Assembly: GCA_018826515.1 (NCBI GenBank)
Contig: JAHKAM010000034.1
Coordinates: forward strand, 1 to 64,000
Source of the DNA: Alphaproteobacteria bacterium
GTDB lineage: Bacteria > Pseudomonadota > Alphaproteobacteria > Caulobacterales > Caulobacteraceae
Length of the DNA: 64,000 nt
Reading direction: 5' to 3'
Within the stretch, counting starts at the first letter, position 1, and each line of letters opens with the position of its first letter. Made by a program: the position numbers and the translations under genes. Shown piece by piece: positions 53,781 to 61,768 of this stretch. Below the pieces are notes generated by a model. It was given only the letters and a program-made list of their open reading frames with translations. It was not told the DNA's origin and searched no databases.

Positions 53781-53972
53781 TCTGCGAATTCTCCCGGGGA
53801 CGGCGGTCGTCGCCGCCTGTTGCACACTGATAGACCCGATCAGCGAGGTCCGTCCATCACCTGACGGCGAGGGACGTTGAGGGGCCGGCCGGGGCGCCTT
53901 ACCCCGATTTAACTTGGCCCCGCTCCCTTGCATCGTCAGATAGCTCTCAACGTCAGGGGTCTTTCCGTTTCC

Positions 53973-55145
53973 ATGTCGCTTGCACTTTCAACCCTTCTCT
54001 ATGAGTGGCGCCGCTATATGGCCGCCGTCATGGCCCTCGCCCTGTCGGGCCTGCTGGTCCTCGCCATGACCGGTGTCTTCATCGGCATCGGCAAGGGCTT
54101 CACCGCGACCATTGAACGGTCCAGCGCCGACATCATCATCATGCAGCCCGGGGCCACCAGCCTGATCGGCGGACCGTCGGGCGTGCCCCGGCGCTTCATC
54201 CCCCTGGCCTACCGCAACCCGCAGGTGGTCGAGGTCCAGCCGCTGGACGGCGCGGGCGGATCGTTCCAGTCGGTCAAGAACGTCGACCCCACCATGTCCC
54301 AGGCCGACCGGGCGCGCCAACGCGCGCCGCGCCAGCAGTTCGTCCAGGCCAGCATCATCGACACCACGCCCGGCGCGGTGACCATTCCGACTGACTATTC
54401 CCAGGAACTGGTCGACGCCCTGCGCCAGCCCTACACCGTGGCCATCGACGAGACGGCCGTGACCAAACTGGGCGTCAAGCTCGGCGACAAGGCCCTCTAC
54501 AACGGCCAGACGGTGACGGTGGTCGGCATCACCCGCGGCTATCCCAACATGATGCAGGCCAATATCGTCATGTCCCGCGACACGCTGCGGATGCTCGGCC
54601 AGGCCGACACCGGACCGCGGGTCGGCCCCTTGATGGTCAAGCTGCGCGACCCGGCCCAGGCCGATCGTGTCGCGGCCCAGCTGAACACCCTCGGCGACGG
54701 TCAGTGGAAGGCCTGGACGCGTCAGGAGCTGGCCGACGCCAACGCCGGGGCCATGTTCGAGGAAGGCATTCTCGTCATCATCATCGGCGGCTGCGTGGTC
54801 CTGGGCACCATCATCGGCGTGGCCATCACCTGGCAGACCCTGCGCGGCGCCATCATGGCCAACATCAAGGAGTTCGCCTCGCTGCGGGCCCTGGGCGTCG
54901 GCATGGGCTCGCTGAACCGGATCGTCATGGAGCTCAGCTTCTGGGTCGGCCTCGTCGGCGTCGCCGCCGCCATCGGCCTGACCCTGCTGGTGCAGATGCT
55001 GGCCCTCGCCAACGCTGTGATCATCTCCCTGCCGCCGATCCTGCTGGTCATCGTCGGCGGCGGCCTCGTCGTCATCGCCATGCTGTCGGGCCTGCTGTCC
55101 CTCGGCATTCTCAAGAACAGCCAGCCCGCGGATCTGCTGCGATGA
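53973..55145 (+). CDS. ABC exporter permease (DevC/MacB FtsX-like)
   Basis: A 390-residue permease with one N-terminal membrane helix (YMAAVMALALSGLLVLAMTGVFIGI), a periplasmic domain of about 230 residues and three C-terminal helices of the FtsX/MacB_PCD type. It opens MSLALSTLLYEWRRY like DevC-type permeases. ATG 53973 is preferred over the upstream TTG. The stop overlaps the ATPase start (ATGA), and an adaptor gene follows: a DevBCA-like tripartite exporter that would use a TolC-type outer-membrane channel. Confidence 0.9.
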   Translation: MSLALSTLLYEWRRYMAAVMALALSGLLVLAMTGVFIGIGKGFTATIERSSADIIIMQPGATSLIGGPSGVPRRFIPLAYRNPQVVEVQPLDGAGGSFQSVKNVDPTMSQADRARQRAPRQQFVQASIIDTTPGAVTIPTDYSQELVDALRQPYTVAIDETAVTKLGVKLGDKALYNGQTVTVVGITRGYPNMMQANIVMSRDTLRMLGQADTGPRVGPLMVKLRDPAQADRVAAQLNTLGDGQWKAWTRQELADANAGAMFEEGILVIIIGGCVVLGTIIGVAITWQTLRGAIMANIKEFASLRALGVGMGSLNRIVMELSFWVGLVGVAAAIGLTLLVQMLALANAVIISLPPILLVIVGGGLVVIAMLSGLLSLGILKNSQPADLLR

Positions 55146-55897
55146 CCGCTCATACCAAGGCGCACGGAAAACACGGCGATTTCGCCATCGAGGCCAAGGG
55201 CCTGGTGAAGCGGTTCAAGTCCGGCAAGACCTTCATCGAGGTGTTGAAGGGCGTGGACTTCGACGCCCGCCACGGCGACCTGACCATGGTCATGGGTCCG
55301 TCCGGCTCGGGCAAGTCGACCCTGATCGCCGCCCTGTCCGGCCTGCTGCGGCCGGAAGAGGGCCGGGTCGACACCCTCGACGTCGACGACCTGTGGAAAC
55401 TCTCGTCGGGCAAGATCGACAAATTCCGTCTCGACCACTGTGGCTTCATCTTCCAGGGCTTCAACCTCTTCCCGGCCCTGACCGCCCTGCAACAGGTCGA
55501 GATCGTGCTGAAGTTCCAGGGGATGTCCAAGAGCGAGGCCCGGCGCCAGGCGACCGCCACCCTCCAGGAGGTCGGCCTCGGCCCGCGCCTGCACCAGCGG
55601 CCCTCGATCCTGTCCGGCGGCGAGAAGCAGCGTGTCGCCATCGCCCGCTGCCTGGCCAAGAATCCGCAGATCCTGTTCGCCGACGAACCGACCTCGGCCC
55701 TCGACGGCGAGAACGGGCAGATCGTCATCCGGCTTCTGCGCCGCGCCGCCACCGAACACGGCGCCGCGGTCATCTGCGTGACCCACGATCCTCGCCTCGA
55801 GGAATGGGCCGACCGCGTCATCAAGATCGAAGACGGCGTGATCATCGACGATCAGCGCCGCACCCCCAATCCCGACGCCACGCTGGCGTCGCACTGA
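55142..55897 (+). CDS. ABC exporter ATPase (DevA/MacB/LolD-like)
   Basis: A 251-residue ATP-binding subunit with Walker A GPSGSGKST, Q-loop FIFQGFNLFPALTALQQVE, ABC signature LSGGEKQRVAIARCL, Walker B ILFADEPTSALDG and H-loop VTHDPR. The family is that of LolD/MacB/DevA ATPases. It overlaps the permease gene by 4 bases and precedes the adaptor gene by 20 bases. Confidence 0.96.
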   Translation: MTAHTKAHGKHGDFAIEAKGLVKRFKSGKTFIEVLKGVDFDARHGDLTMVMGPSGSGKSTLIAALSGLLRPEEGRVDTLDVDDLWKLSSGKIDKFRLDHCGFIFQGFNLFPALTALQQVEIVLKFQGMSKSEARRQATATLQEVGLGPRLHQRPSILSGGEKQRVAIARCLAKNPQILFADEPTSALDGENGQIVIRLLRRAATEHGAAVICVTHDPRLEEWADRVIKIEDGVIIDDQRRTPNPDATLASH

Positions 55898-55917
55898 ACC
55901 GCCTCAGGAACTCCACC

Positions 55918-56934
55918 ATGCCCGCCTTCCTCAAGAACAAATGGCTCTGGATCGGCCTCGTGCTGATCGTTGTCGTCATCGTCGGCTTCACCTTCATGCA
56001 GAACGCCGGCAAGGCGAAGAAGGCCGAGGAAGAAAAGGCCGCCGCCACCCGGGTCGAGAGCCCCTATGCGGCCATCGCCAACGGCAAGGTCGACGTCGAG
56101 GGCGGCATCATCCAGATCGCGGCCCGCCGCGGCGGCGTCGTCCGCGAAGTGCTGGTGCAGGAGGGCGACCGCGTCGTCGCCGGCCAGATCCTCGCCCGCC
56201 AGGAAGACGATGAGCCGCGCCTGGCCCTGTCCAGCGCCAACGCCGACGTCGCCCAGGCCGAAAGCCAGCTTCGCCTGATCCAGGTCGACATCCGCACCGC
56301 CCAGCGCGAGCACGACCGCCTGCAGCAGCTGGTGGCCACCAATTTCGTCGCCGCCCAGCGCATGGACCAGGCCCGCGACGCCATCGCCCAGGCCCAGGCC
56401 CGCCTCGCCTCGCAACAGGCCGCGGTCCAGACCGCCCGCGCCCGCCGCGACCAGGCCGCCTACAACGTCGAACTGACCGTGATCCGCGCGCCCCAGTCGG
56501 GCCGCATCGTCCGCCGCTACGCCAACCCCGGCGCCGGCGCCTCGACCCTGAACGTCTCCAACATGTTCGACCTCGAGCCCGACGCCCCCCGCATCGCCCG
56601 CGCCGAGATCGTTGAAAGCGACATCCCCAACATCTCCACCGGCCAGGCCGTCGAGATCACGCCCGAGGGCGACCCCTCCAAGGTCTATGTCGGCACCGTC
56701 CTGCGCCGCGCCGCCGTCTTCGGCGCCCGCAAACTGGCCTCGGACGACCCCTCGCAGCGCTCGGACGAACGGGTCGTCGAGGTCGTCGTCACCGCCGGCG
56801 ACGCCCCCCTGCTGATCGGTCAGCGGGTGCTGGTGAAATTCATGAAGCCGGGCGAGACCGCCGGCGCGCCGCGGGAAGTCGCCGCCGGCGTCCCCGCCAC
56901 CCGCTCGATGCAGGCCCCGGCGCAGGCGGGGTAG
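55918..56934 (+). CDS. HlyD-family periplasmic adaptor of the ABC exporter (DevB-like)
   Basis: A 338-residue membrane-fusion protein. N-terminal anchor WLWIGLVLIVVVIVGFTFM; a split lipoyl domain (GGVVREVLVQEGDRVVAGQILA and IRAPQSGRIVRRYANPGAG); a coiled-coil hairpin between residues about 100 and 180; then beta-barrel parts. ATG 55918 follows CAGGAA. It completes the permease-ATPase-adaptor operon; the exported substrate is unknown. Heptamer element B lies just after its stop. Confidence 0.93.
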   Translation: MPAFLKNKWLWIGLVLIVVVIVGFTFMQNAGKAKKAEEEKAAATRVESPYAAIANGKVDVEGGIIQIAARRGGVVREVLVQEGDRVVAGQILARQEDDEPRLALSSANADVAQAESQLRLIQVDIRTAQREHDRLQQLVATNFVAAQRMDQARDAIAQAQARLASQQAAVQTARARRDQAAYNVELTVIRAPQSGRIVRRYANPGAGASTLNVSNMFDLEPDAPRIARAEIVESDIPNISTGQAVEITPEGDPSKVYVGTVLRRAAVFGARKLASDDPSQRSDERVVEVVVTAGDAPLLIGQRVLVKFMKPGETAGAPREVAAGVPATRSMQAPAQAG

Positions 56935-56939
56935 GGAAG

Positions 56940-57056
56940 AGTGGCTAGTGGCGAGTGATTAGTGGCTGGCCACCGCCTGTGAGGACGCGCGAACTGCGCC
57001 GCCCTTCCGCCGACGGCGACGCTGCAATCACTAGCCACTAACCACTAACCACTCAC
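56940..57056. repeat. Heptamer-bounded inverted-repeat element, copy B (core reversed)
   Basis: It begins GTGGCTAGTGGCGAGTGATTAG and ends CCACTAACCACTAACCACTCAC. Its core is the reverse complement of the core in copies A, C and D (CAGCGTCGCCGTCGGCGGAA and on). Its end overlaps the stop codon of the enoyl-CoA hydratase gene (57053-57055). Confidence 0.85.
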
Positions 57057-57850
57057 TTCCCTTCGAACACCGCCCCCCGCTTCTCCAGCGCCGCCGTCAC
57101 CCCCTCCAGGTGGTCATCGCTCAGGTGCGCCAGCGCCTGCATCGAGGCGGTCATCTCGAGGATCTGGTCGAAGGTCGCGTCGCGGCCCTGGCGCAGCAGG
57201 GCCTTGGTCATGCGCAGGGCCTGGGGCGCGCGGGAGGCGACGTCCGCCGCGATCTCCATCGCCTCGTCCATCAGCCGCTCGGGCGCGACCACCCGGCTGA
57301 CCAGGCCCCAGTCCATCGCCGTCCTCGCGTCCAGCACCCGGGCGGTGAACAGCATCTCGGCGGCCCGGGCATAGCCGATGTTGCGCGGCATCAGCCAGGC
57401 CCCGCCGTCGCCCGGGAGAATGCCCAGCTTCAGGAACGGCACGCCGAAGCTGGCCGTCTCCGAGGCGATGCGGATGTCCGCCAGCCCGGCGATGTCGCAG
57501 CCCAGTCCCATGGCCGGCCCGTTGACCGCCGCCACCAGCGGAACCTCCAGCCCGTACAGCGAACGCACGATCCGGTGCACCACGCGGCGATAGCGCTCCC
57601 GGATTTCGGATCCCGTCCCGGCGAACATGTCGCGCCGGTCCCTCATCGCCTTCAGGTCGCCGCCCGCCGAAAACGCCCGCCCGGCTCCGGTCAGGATCAC
57701 GCAGCGCACCCCGGGGTCGGCGTTCACCGCCTCGCAGGCCGCTGCGAAGGCCTCGCCGTCCTCCAGATCGGGAAGGGCGTTCAGCCGGTCGGGCCGGTCC
57801 AGGGTCCAGAGTTCGATATGGTCGCGGCGGTCTCGGCGGATCAGGGTCAT
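57053..57850 (-). CDS. Enoyl-CoA hydratase/isomerase family protein
   Basis: A 265-residue crotonase-fold protein. The oxyanion-hole segments are GAGRAFSAGGDLKAMRD and NGPAMGLGCDIAGLADIRIAS, with the family's FGVPFLKLGILPGDGGAWLMPR. The second catalytic position is Asp in PGDGG, so the reaction could be hydration or isomerisation. ATG 57850 is chosen because it gives the usual N terminus; codon 57868 is a longer alternative. No other beta-oxidation gene is adjacent. Confidence 0.9.
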   Translation of the reverse strand: MTLIRRDRRDHIELWTLDRPDRLNALPDLEDGEAFAAACEAVNADPGVRCVILTGAGRAFSAGGDLKAMRDRRDMFAGTGSEIRERYRRVVHRIVRSLYGLEVPLVAAVNGPAMGLGCDIAGLADIRIASETASFGVPFLKLGILPGDGGAWLMPRNIGYARAAEMLFTARVLDARTAMDWGLVSRVVAPERLMDEAMEIAADVASRAPQALRMTKALLRQGRDATFDQILEMTASMQALAHLSDDHLEGVTAALEKRGAVFEGK

Positions 57851-57899
57851 GGGACCGGTGTGCCGCACGCGCGGCCCCGCCGCAATCTCGGGCCGGCGG

Positions 57900-58187
57900 T
57901 CAGGTCCGGGACGGCTTGCCCGCGGCCGACCACCAGGCTCTCAGGTCGGGCGTGTCCACGCTTCGGGGCGCCGCGACCGCGTCCGGGCCGGCGAGGTCCG
58001 GCGCCGCCCGGTGCTCATCGATGAAACAGACCGGCTCGGCCGCCGCCGCGTCGGACGCGGCCGGGGGAGGGGGCTCGGGCCGGGCCGTCGCGGCGAGCGA
58101 GAAATCCACCCCGCGGTCCGCGGACCAGCCGGTCCGCCAGGGCCGCGCGAGCGACATGTCGATCAGAGTCGCCTTCAGCCTGAACAT
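57900..58187 (-). CDS. Small hypothetical protein, 95 residues
   Basis: ATG 58187 lies 5 bases after GGTGGAG and opens a 95-codon frame: MFRLKATLIDMSLARPWRTG, then an Ala/Pro-rich middle and the C-terminal DTPDLRAWWSAAGKPSRT. I recognise no family. The ribosome site and the position in line with other minus-strand genes support it. Composition is biased, so it could be a chance frame. Confidence 0.5.
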   Translation of the reverse strand: MFRLKATLIDMSLARPWRTGWSADRGVDFSLAATARPEPPPPAASDAAAAEPVCFIDEHRAAPDLAGPDAVAAPRSVDTPDLRAWWSAAGKPSRT

Positions 58188-58267
58188 GGTCTCCACCCCT
58201 CGAGCCGCGACACTGGCACAGGTCGGCGGCGTCCGCGACTGACCAGGCCTGACAGTGGAATTGCAAA

Positions 58268-58291
58268 GCCCCGGACCTTGCGGACCGGGGC
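58268..58291 (-). terminator. Terminator-like hairpin
   Basis: GCCCCGG (58268-58274) and CCGGGGC (58285-58291) pair. On the minus strand they are followed by TTTGC, consistent with termination after the 51-codon gene at 58318-58473. Confidence 0.65.
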
Positions 58292-58317
58292 TGGGTCGTC
58301 TGCGGCGACGCGGGCGT

Positions 58318-58473
58318 CTAGTCGCGCTTGCGAAGCTTGATGGGCACGAAGTTGGACGGGTGGCTGATCACCCGGTCGCCGGCGCCATGGCCGTTCTTCG
58401 TATTCACCAGCATCCCGCCCCACAGGGCGAAGGACATCATGGCGTGCTGCAGATTGCGGTCTCGATCGTTCAT
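58318..58473 (-). CDS. 51-residue hypothetical protein (short ORF)
   Basis: ATG 58473 follows a near-perfect AAAGGAGG at good spacing. The product is MNDRDRNLQHAMMSFALWGG, then MLVNTKNGHGAGDRVISHPS and NFVPIKLRKRD. It is soluble or weakly amphipathic, with a basic end. A terminator-like hairpin follows its stop. The strong ribosome site and own terminator make a real small gene likely. It is divergent from the DUF1289 gene. No known family. Confidence 0.65.
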   Translation of the reverse strand: MNDRDRNLQHAMMSFALWGGMLVNTKNGHGAGDRVISHPSNFVPIKLRKRD

Positions 58474-58626
58474 GGGGCGCCTCCTTTCGGGTCATCGATG
58501 AAAAGAGACGCGTCGTGCTTTTCGGGAATCTCACCGTCATAGTCGTTTCGCGTCATCGTCAAGCTAACCGCGAAGGGCGAAAAACGCAACTGTTTTTACT
58601 CCGATGCCGGACCATATTTCGTATTC

Positions 58627-58833
58627 ATGTCATCAACTGTCGCAAAAAATCCACACGGCCCGCCCCGCAGCATCGCCAGCCCGTGCGTCAAGGTCTGCGT
58701 CGTCGACGGCGCCACCAGCCTCTGCCTCGGCTGCTGGCGCACCCTGTCCGAGATCGGCGGCTGGAGCGGGTTCACGGATCAGGAGCGGGCGCGGATCATG
58801 GCGGAGCTGCCGGCGCGTGCGCGGGGTGATTAG
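58627..58833 (+). CDS. DUF1289 small cysteine-rich protein
   Basis: A 68-residue protein with the DUF1289 signature SPCVKVCVVDGATSLCLGCW, then RTLSEIGGWSGF, that is two Cys pairs probably binding a metal. Start ATG 58627. Its last codon and stop (GAT TAG) fall inside the first heptamer of repeat element C. Function unknown; members are found in most proteobacteria. Confidence 0.9.
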   Translation: MSSTVAKNPHGPPRSIASPCVKVCVVDGATSLCLGCWRTLSEIGGWSGFTDQERARIMAELPARARGD

Positions 58834-58938
58834 TGGCTGGTGGTTTGTGATTGCAGCGTCGCCGTCGGCGGAAGGGCGGCGCTGCCCGCGCCACCCCACA
58901 GGTGGCGGCCAGCCACTAATCCCTAACCACTAGTCACT
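58826..58938. repeat. Heptamer-bounded inverted-repeat element, copy C
   Basis: Left arm GTGATTAGTGGCTGGTGGTT, core TTGCAGCGTCGCCGTCGGCG and on through GGAAGGGCGGCGCTGCCCGC, right arm GCCACTAATCCCTAACCACT with AGTCACT. It holds the stop codon of the DUF1289 gene. Confidence 0.85.
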
Positions 58939-59044
58939 CGCCTCCCCCTTAACCCCCCGCAAACCACGCCCCTTCACCGCATCCCAACCGCCCTGTGCGA
59001 CACCGGACAGGCCGCAGAAGCGGCGCGTCCACGGCGAGCTGCGT

Positions 59045-59554
59045 ATGCGTGTCGACCTTTCCTCCGCCGGAGTCATGGCCCTGGCCGTGGCCTCCGCCCT
59101 GAGCACAGCCTGGTGGCTGAACCACGCCGACGCGCGGGGGCAGGCGCACGCCGCTGTGCCGGCGCCGGTCCACGCCGCCGCCCACGGCGCCCCGGCCCGG
59201 GTGTTCAAGGCCGCCGACGGCCACTACTGGGCCGAGGCCCGGATCGATGGCGAGGCAGTACGCCTGATGGTCGACACCGGCGCCAGTCTGGTGGTCCTGA
59301 CCCCCGCCGACGCCGCCCGCCTCGGCCTGGGGCTCCAGCCCGGCGACTTCTCGGGCACGGTGATCACCGCCTCCGGCCCCGTCCGCGCCGCCCCGGTCGC
59401 CCTGCGCAGCGTCGCCGTCGCCGGCGCCCGCGTCGAACAGGTCGAGGCCCTGGTCGTCGAGCGCGGCCTGCCCCACAGCCTGCTGGGCATGAGCTACCTC
59501 GGCCGCCTCTCGTCCTTCAGCGCGACGCCGGCCGAGATCACGCTGCGGCCCTGA
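59045..59554 (+). CDS. Retropepsin-like aspartic protease (clan AA, TIGR02281-type)
   Basis: A 169-residue, membrane-anchored or periplasmic protease. An N-terminal hydrophobic segment (SSAGVMALAVASALSTAWWL) is followed by a linker and a single retropepsin-type domain with catalytic Asp77 in LMVDTGASLVVLT and the flap/second motif LVVERGLPHSLLGMSYLGRL. Such proteins act as dimers. Start ATG 59045. Repeat elements C and D flank it on either side. Confidence 0.9.
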   Translation: MRVDLSSAGVMALAVASALSTAWWLNHADARGQAHAAVPAPVHAAAHGAPARVFKAADGHYWAEARIDGEAVRLMVDTGASLVVLTPADAARLGLGLQPGDFSGTVITASGPVRAAPVALRSVAVAGARVEQVEALVVERGLPHSLLGMSYLGRLSSFSATPAEITLRP

Positions 59555-59555
59555 G

Positions 59556-59678
59556 AAGTGATTAGTGGTTAGTGGTTAGTGGTTGTAGCGTCGCTGGCGG
59601 CGGAAGGGCGGCGCTGTCCGCGCTACCCCGCAGGCGGTGGCCAACCACTAGCCACTAACCACTAACCACTAACCACCC
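59556..59678. repeat. Heptamer-bounded inverted-repeat element, copy D
   Basis: Left arm AGTGATTAGTGGTTAGTGG with a further AGTGGTT, core TAGCGTCGCTGGCGGCGGAA through GGCGGTGGCC, right arm of four CCACTAA/CCACTAG units and CCACC. It fits exactly between the protease stop and the stop of the TSUP gene (59679-59681). Confidence 0.88.
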
Positions 59679-60503
59679 CTACAGCGCCTTCCACACCACC
59701 GCCCCCGCCGTCGCCAGCAGCCACAGCGCGAACGCCCGCCGCAGCACGGCCCGGTCCAGCGCGTGCGCCAGCCTCGCCCCCCACGGCGCCACCGCCGTGG
59801 TCAGCACCGCCATCACGATCGCCCCGGGCACGTTGACATAGCCCAGCGACAGCGGCGGCCGGCCGCCCGCGTCCCAGCCGAACACGATGAAGCCCAGGGT
59901 CGCCGCCGCCCCGATGGCCAGGCCGAAGCCCGAGGCCGTCGCCACCGCCTGATGCACCGGCCGTCCGCACAGCATCATCATCATGCCGCCGAAACTGCCG
60001 CCGCCGATCCCCATCATGGCCGACAGCCCGCCGATCACCGTCCCGGTCGCCCGCCGCCCCCAGCCCTCCGGCAGGTCCCGCCGCAACGTCACCCGTTCCG
60101 GCAGCAGCCCCATCTGCGCCGCCACCACCAGCAGACAGACGCCATAGACGATGGCCAGCCCCGTCATCGAGGTCGCGCCCGCCACCGCCGCCCCGATCAG
60201 AGCCCCCGCCGCCACCCACGGCGTCCAGGTCTTCAGCACGACCTCGTCCACCGCCCCGTGCGACCGGTGCGCCTTCAGCGACCGCCACGAGGTGGCGACG
60301 ATGGTCAGCAGCGAGGTCCCGATCGCCGTGTGCAGATTGCCCTCGCCCCCGACGCCGAGCACTTCAAAGGCATAGAAGACCGCCGGCACGATCACCGTCC
60401 CGCCCCCGACCCCGAACAGCCCGGCCACGAGACCGCCCACCAGCCCCGCCGCCGTCAGGGCCGCGAGCAGCAGGAGCATCTCGTTCAGAGGGAGCGCGGT
60501 CAT
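59679..60503 (-). CDS. TSUP-family (TauE/SafE) permease
   Basis: A 274-residue membrane protein with about eight segments. The paired family repeats are GLVGGLVAGLFGVGGGTVIVP at the N terminus and GTVIGGLSAMMGIGGGSFGG in the second half. TSUP proteins carry sulfite, sulfonates or other small organic acids across the inner membrane; no neighbouring sulfur gene points to the substrate. ATG 60503 is chosen over the upstream codon at 60521 because it follows GAGGGAGCG. Confidence 0.92.
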   Translation of the reverse strand: MTALPLNEMLLLLAALTAAGLVGGLVAGLFGVGGGTVIVPAVFYAFEVLGVGGEGNLHTAIGTSLLTIVATSWRSLKAHRSHGAVDEVVLKTWTPWVAAGALIGAAVAGATSMTGLAIVYGVCLLVVAAQMGLLPERVTLRRDLPEGWGRRATGTVIGGLSAMMGIGGGSFGGMMMMLCGRPVHQAVATASGFGLAIGAAATLGFIVFGWDAGGRPPLSLGYVNVPGAIVMAVLTTAVAPWGARLAHALDRAVLRRAFALWLLATAGAVVWKAL

Positions 60504-60601
60504 CGGAAAGGGATAGCGCACCCGGCGCCCCCCGCAACCTTTCGCCGCCGACTGCCGTTCTCTCCGGCAACAGGGTCCCCCTCACCCGGAAAGACATCCC
60601 C

Positions 60602-61690
60602 ATGACCGCCATCACCCACACCCTCTCGGCGCTCGCCGCGGGCGCCCTGCTTCTGTCCGCCGCCGGCGCGGCCCAGGCCCAGACGCCCTACACCGCCTAC
60701 AACAGCCAGGCCCGCGACCTCCCCAACTCGTGCCGCAACGTCCAGCAGCTGGCCAACGGCTATGTCTCGGCCGAGTGCCAGGCCGACGGCGGCTGGCGCT
60801 GGAGCTCGCTGCGTCCGGTGGACTGCCGCTCCTCGATCGCCAACCGCGACGGCGTCCTCAGCTGCACCGGCGCCCGCGCCACGGTCGGCGCCCTCTATCC
60901 TGACAACGGCGGCGGCTACGGCGGTCAGTCCACTGTCCCGATGCAGCAGCCGGGCGGCATCATCGGCGCCTTGTTCGGGGCCGTGTTCGGCGACGCCTTC
61001 GGCAATGACCGGCAGGTCGAGCAGGACTACGACCAGGGCCGTCGCCCCCTGGCCGAGCGCCGCGAGGCGCTGGAAGCCCGCATCGACGCCGGCATCCGCG
61101 ACGGCTCGCTCAGCCGCACCGAGGCCAACCGGCTGGCCTCGGAATACAACGCCCTGGTCCAGCTGGAGGCCCGCTACGCCGCCGACGGCCGGCTGACGAT
61201 CCAGGAACGCACCGACCTGCGCACCCGCTACCGCGCCCTCTCGCAGCGCGTCGGCGACGAGCTCAACGACGGCGGCTATGACGACGGCTACGGCTGGCGC
61301 TCGCTGTCGGACCAGCGCGCGGCCTTCAACGCCCGCATCGATGTCGCCCTCAACGACCGCCGCATCAGCCGCACCGAGGCCAGCCGCCTGCGCAGCGATT
61401 TCGACGCCCTCGTCCGCGTCGAGACCAGCTACCAGCGCGACGGCCTCAGCGACCGCGAGCGTGAGGACCTGACCCGCCGCCTGGCCGACCTCGACCGCCG
61501 CCTCGGCGACGTCGCATACGACGGCGGCTACGGCCAGGACGGCCGCGCCGTCGCCCTGGAAGCCCGCATCACCGCCGCCGAGCGCAGCGGCCAGATCAGC
61601 CGCACCGAAGCCGCCCGCCTGCGTGACGAACTCCGCGACCTGACCCGCCGCTGGGCCGACCTCGAGGCCCGGGTCCAGATCCGCCGCTAA
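60602..61690 (+). CDS. Secreted CVNH-like protein with tandem R-E-A-R-L helical modules
   Basis: A 362-residue exported protein (signal peptide ending AAQA at residue 26). Residues about 40-90 read like one cyanovirin-N homology repeat: SCRNVQ, YVSAECQADGGWRWSSL, NRDGVL, with cysteines 44, 59, 75 and 88. A Gly-rich hydrophobic stretch (GGIIGALFGAVFGDAFG) follows, then two complete modules (about 157-218 and 241-302) and a half module (318-356) homologous to the 9163 and 30245 proteins. CVNH domains bind sugars in known cases, so cell-surface carbohydrate binding is possible (inference). Confidence 0.82.
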   Translation: MTAITHTLSALAAGALLLSAAGAAQAQTPYTAYNSQARDLPNSCRNVQQLANGYVSAECQADGGWRWSSLRPVDCRSSIANRDGVLSCTGARATVGALYPDNGGGYGGQSTVPMQQPGGIIGALFGAVFGDAFGNDRQVEQDYDQGRRPLAERREALEARIDAGIRDGSLSRTEANRLASEYNALVQLEARYAADGRLTIQERTDLRTRYRALSQRVGDELNDGGYDDGYGWRSLSDQRAAFNARIDVALNDRRISRTEASRLRSDFDALVRVETSYQRDGLSDREREDLTRRLADLDRRLGDVAYDGGYGQDGRAVALEARITAAERSGQISRTEAARLRDELRDLTRRWADLEARVQIRR

Positions 61691-61697
61691 AAACAGG

Positions 61698-61729
61698 GAG
61701 GCGGGTCGTCTGCGAAGACAACCCGCCTC
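61698..61729 (+). terminator. Terminator hairpin after the CVNH-like gene
   Basis: GAGGCGGGT (61698-61706) pairs with ACCCGCCTC (61721-61729), and GTCT/AGAC extends the stem past one mismatch. The U-run is poor (ACTTGC), so termination strength is uncertain. Confidence 0.65.
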
Positions 61730-61768
61730 ACTTGCCGCTAGGCTCCCTGTCGAAGGAGTCTCAGCCGC

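Noticed and set aside
51708-53864. 718-codon plus-strand open frame opposite the S46 peptidase
   Set aside because: Antisense shadow; no domain, and it begins inside the repeat/terminal region of the peptidase gene.
49311-59678. Heptamer repeats considered as a CRISPR array or minisatellite
   Set aside because: Units are only 7 bp, arms are inverted around a shared core, and there are no unique spacers or cas genes.
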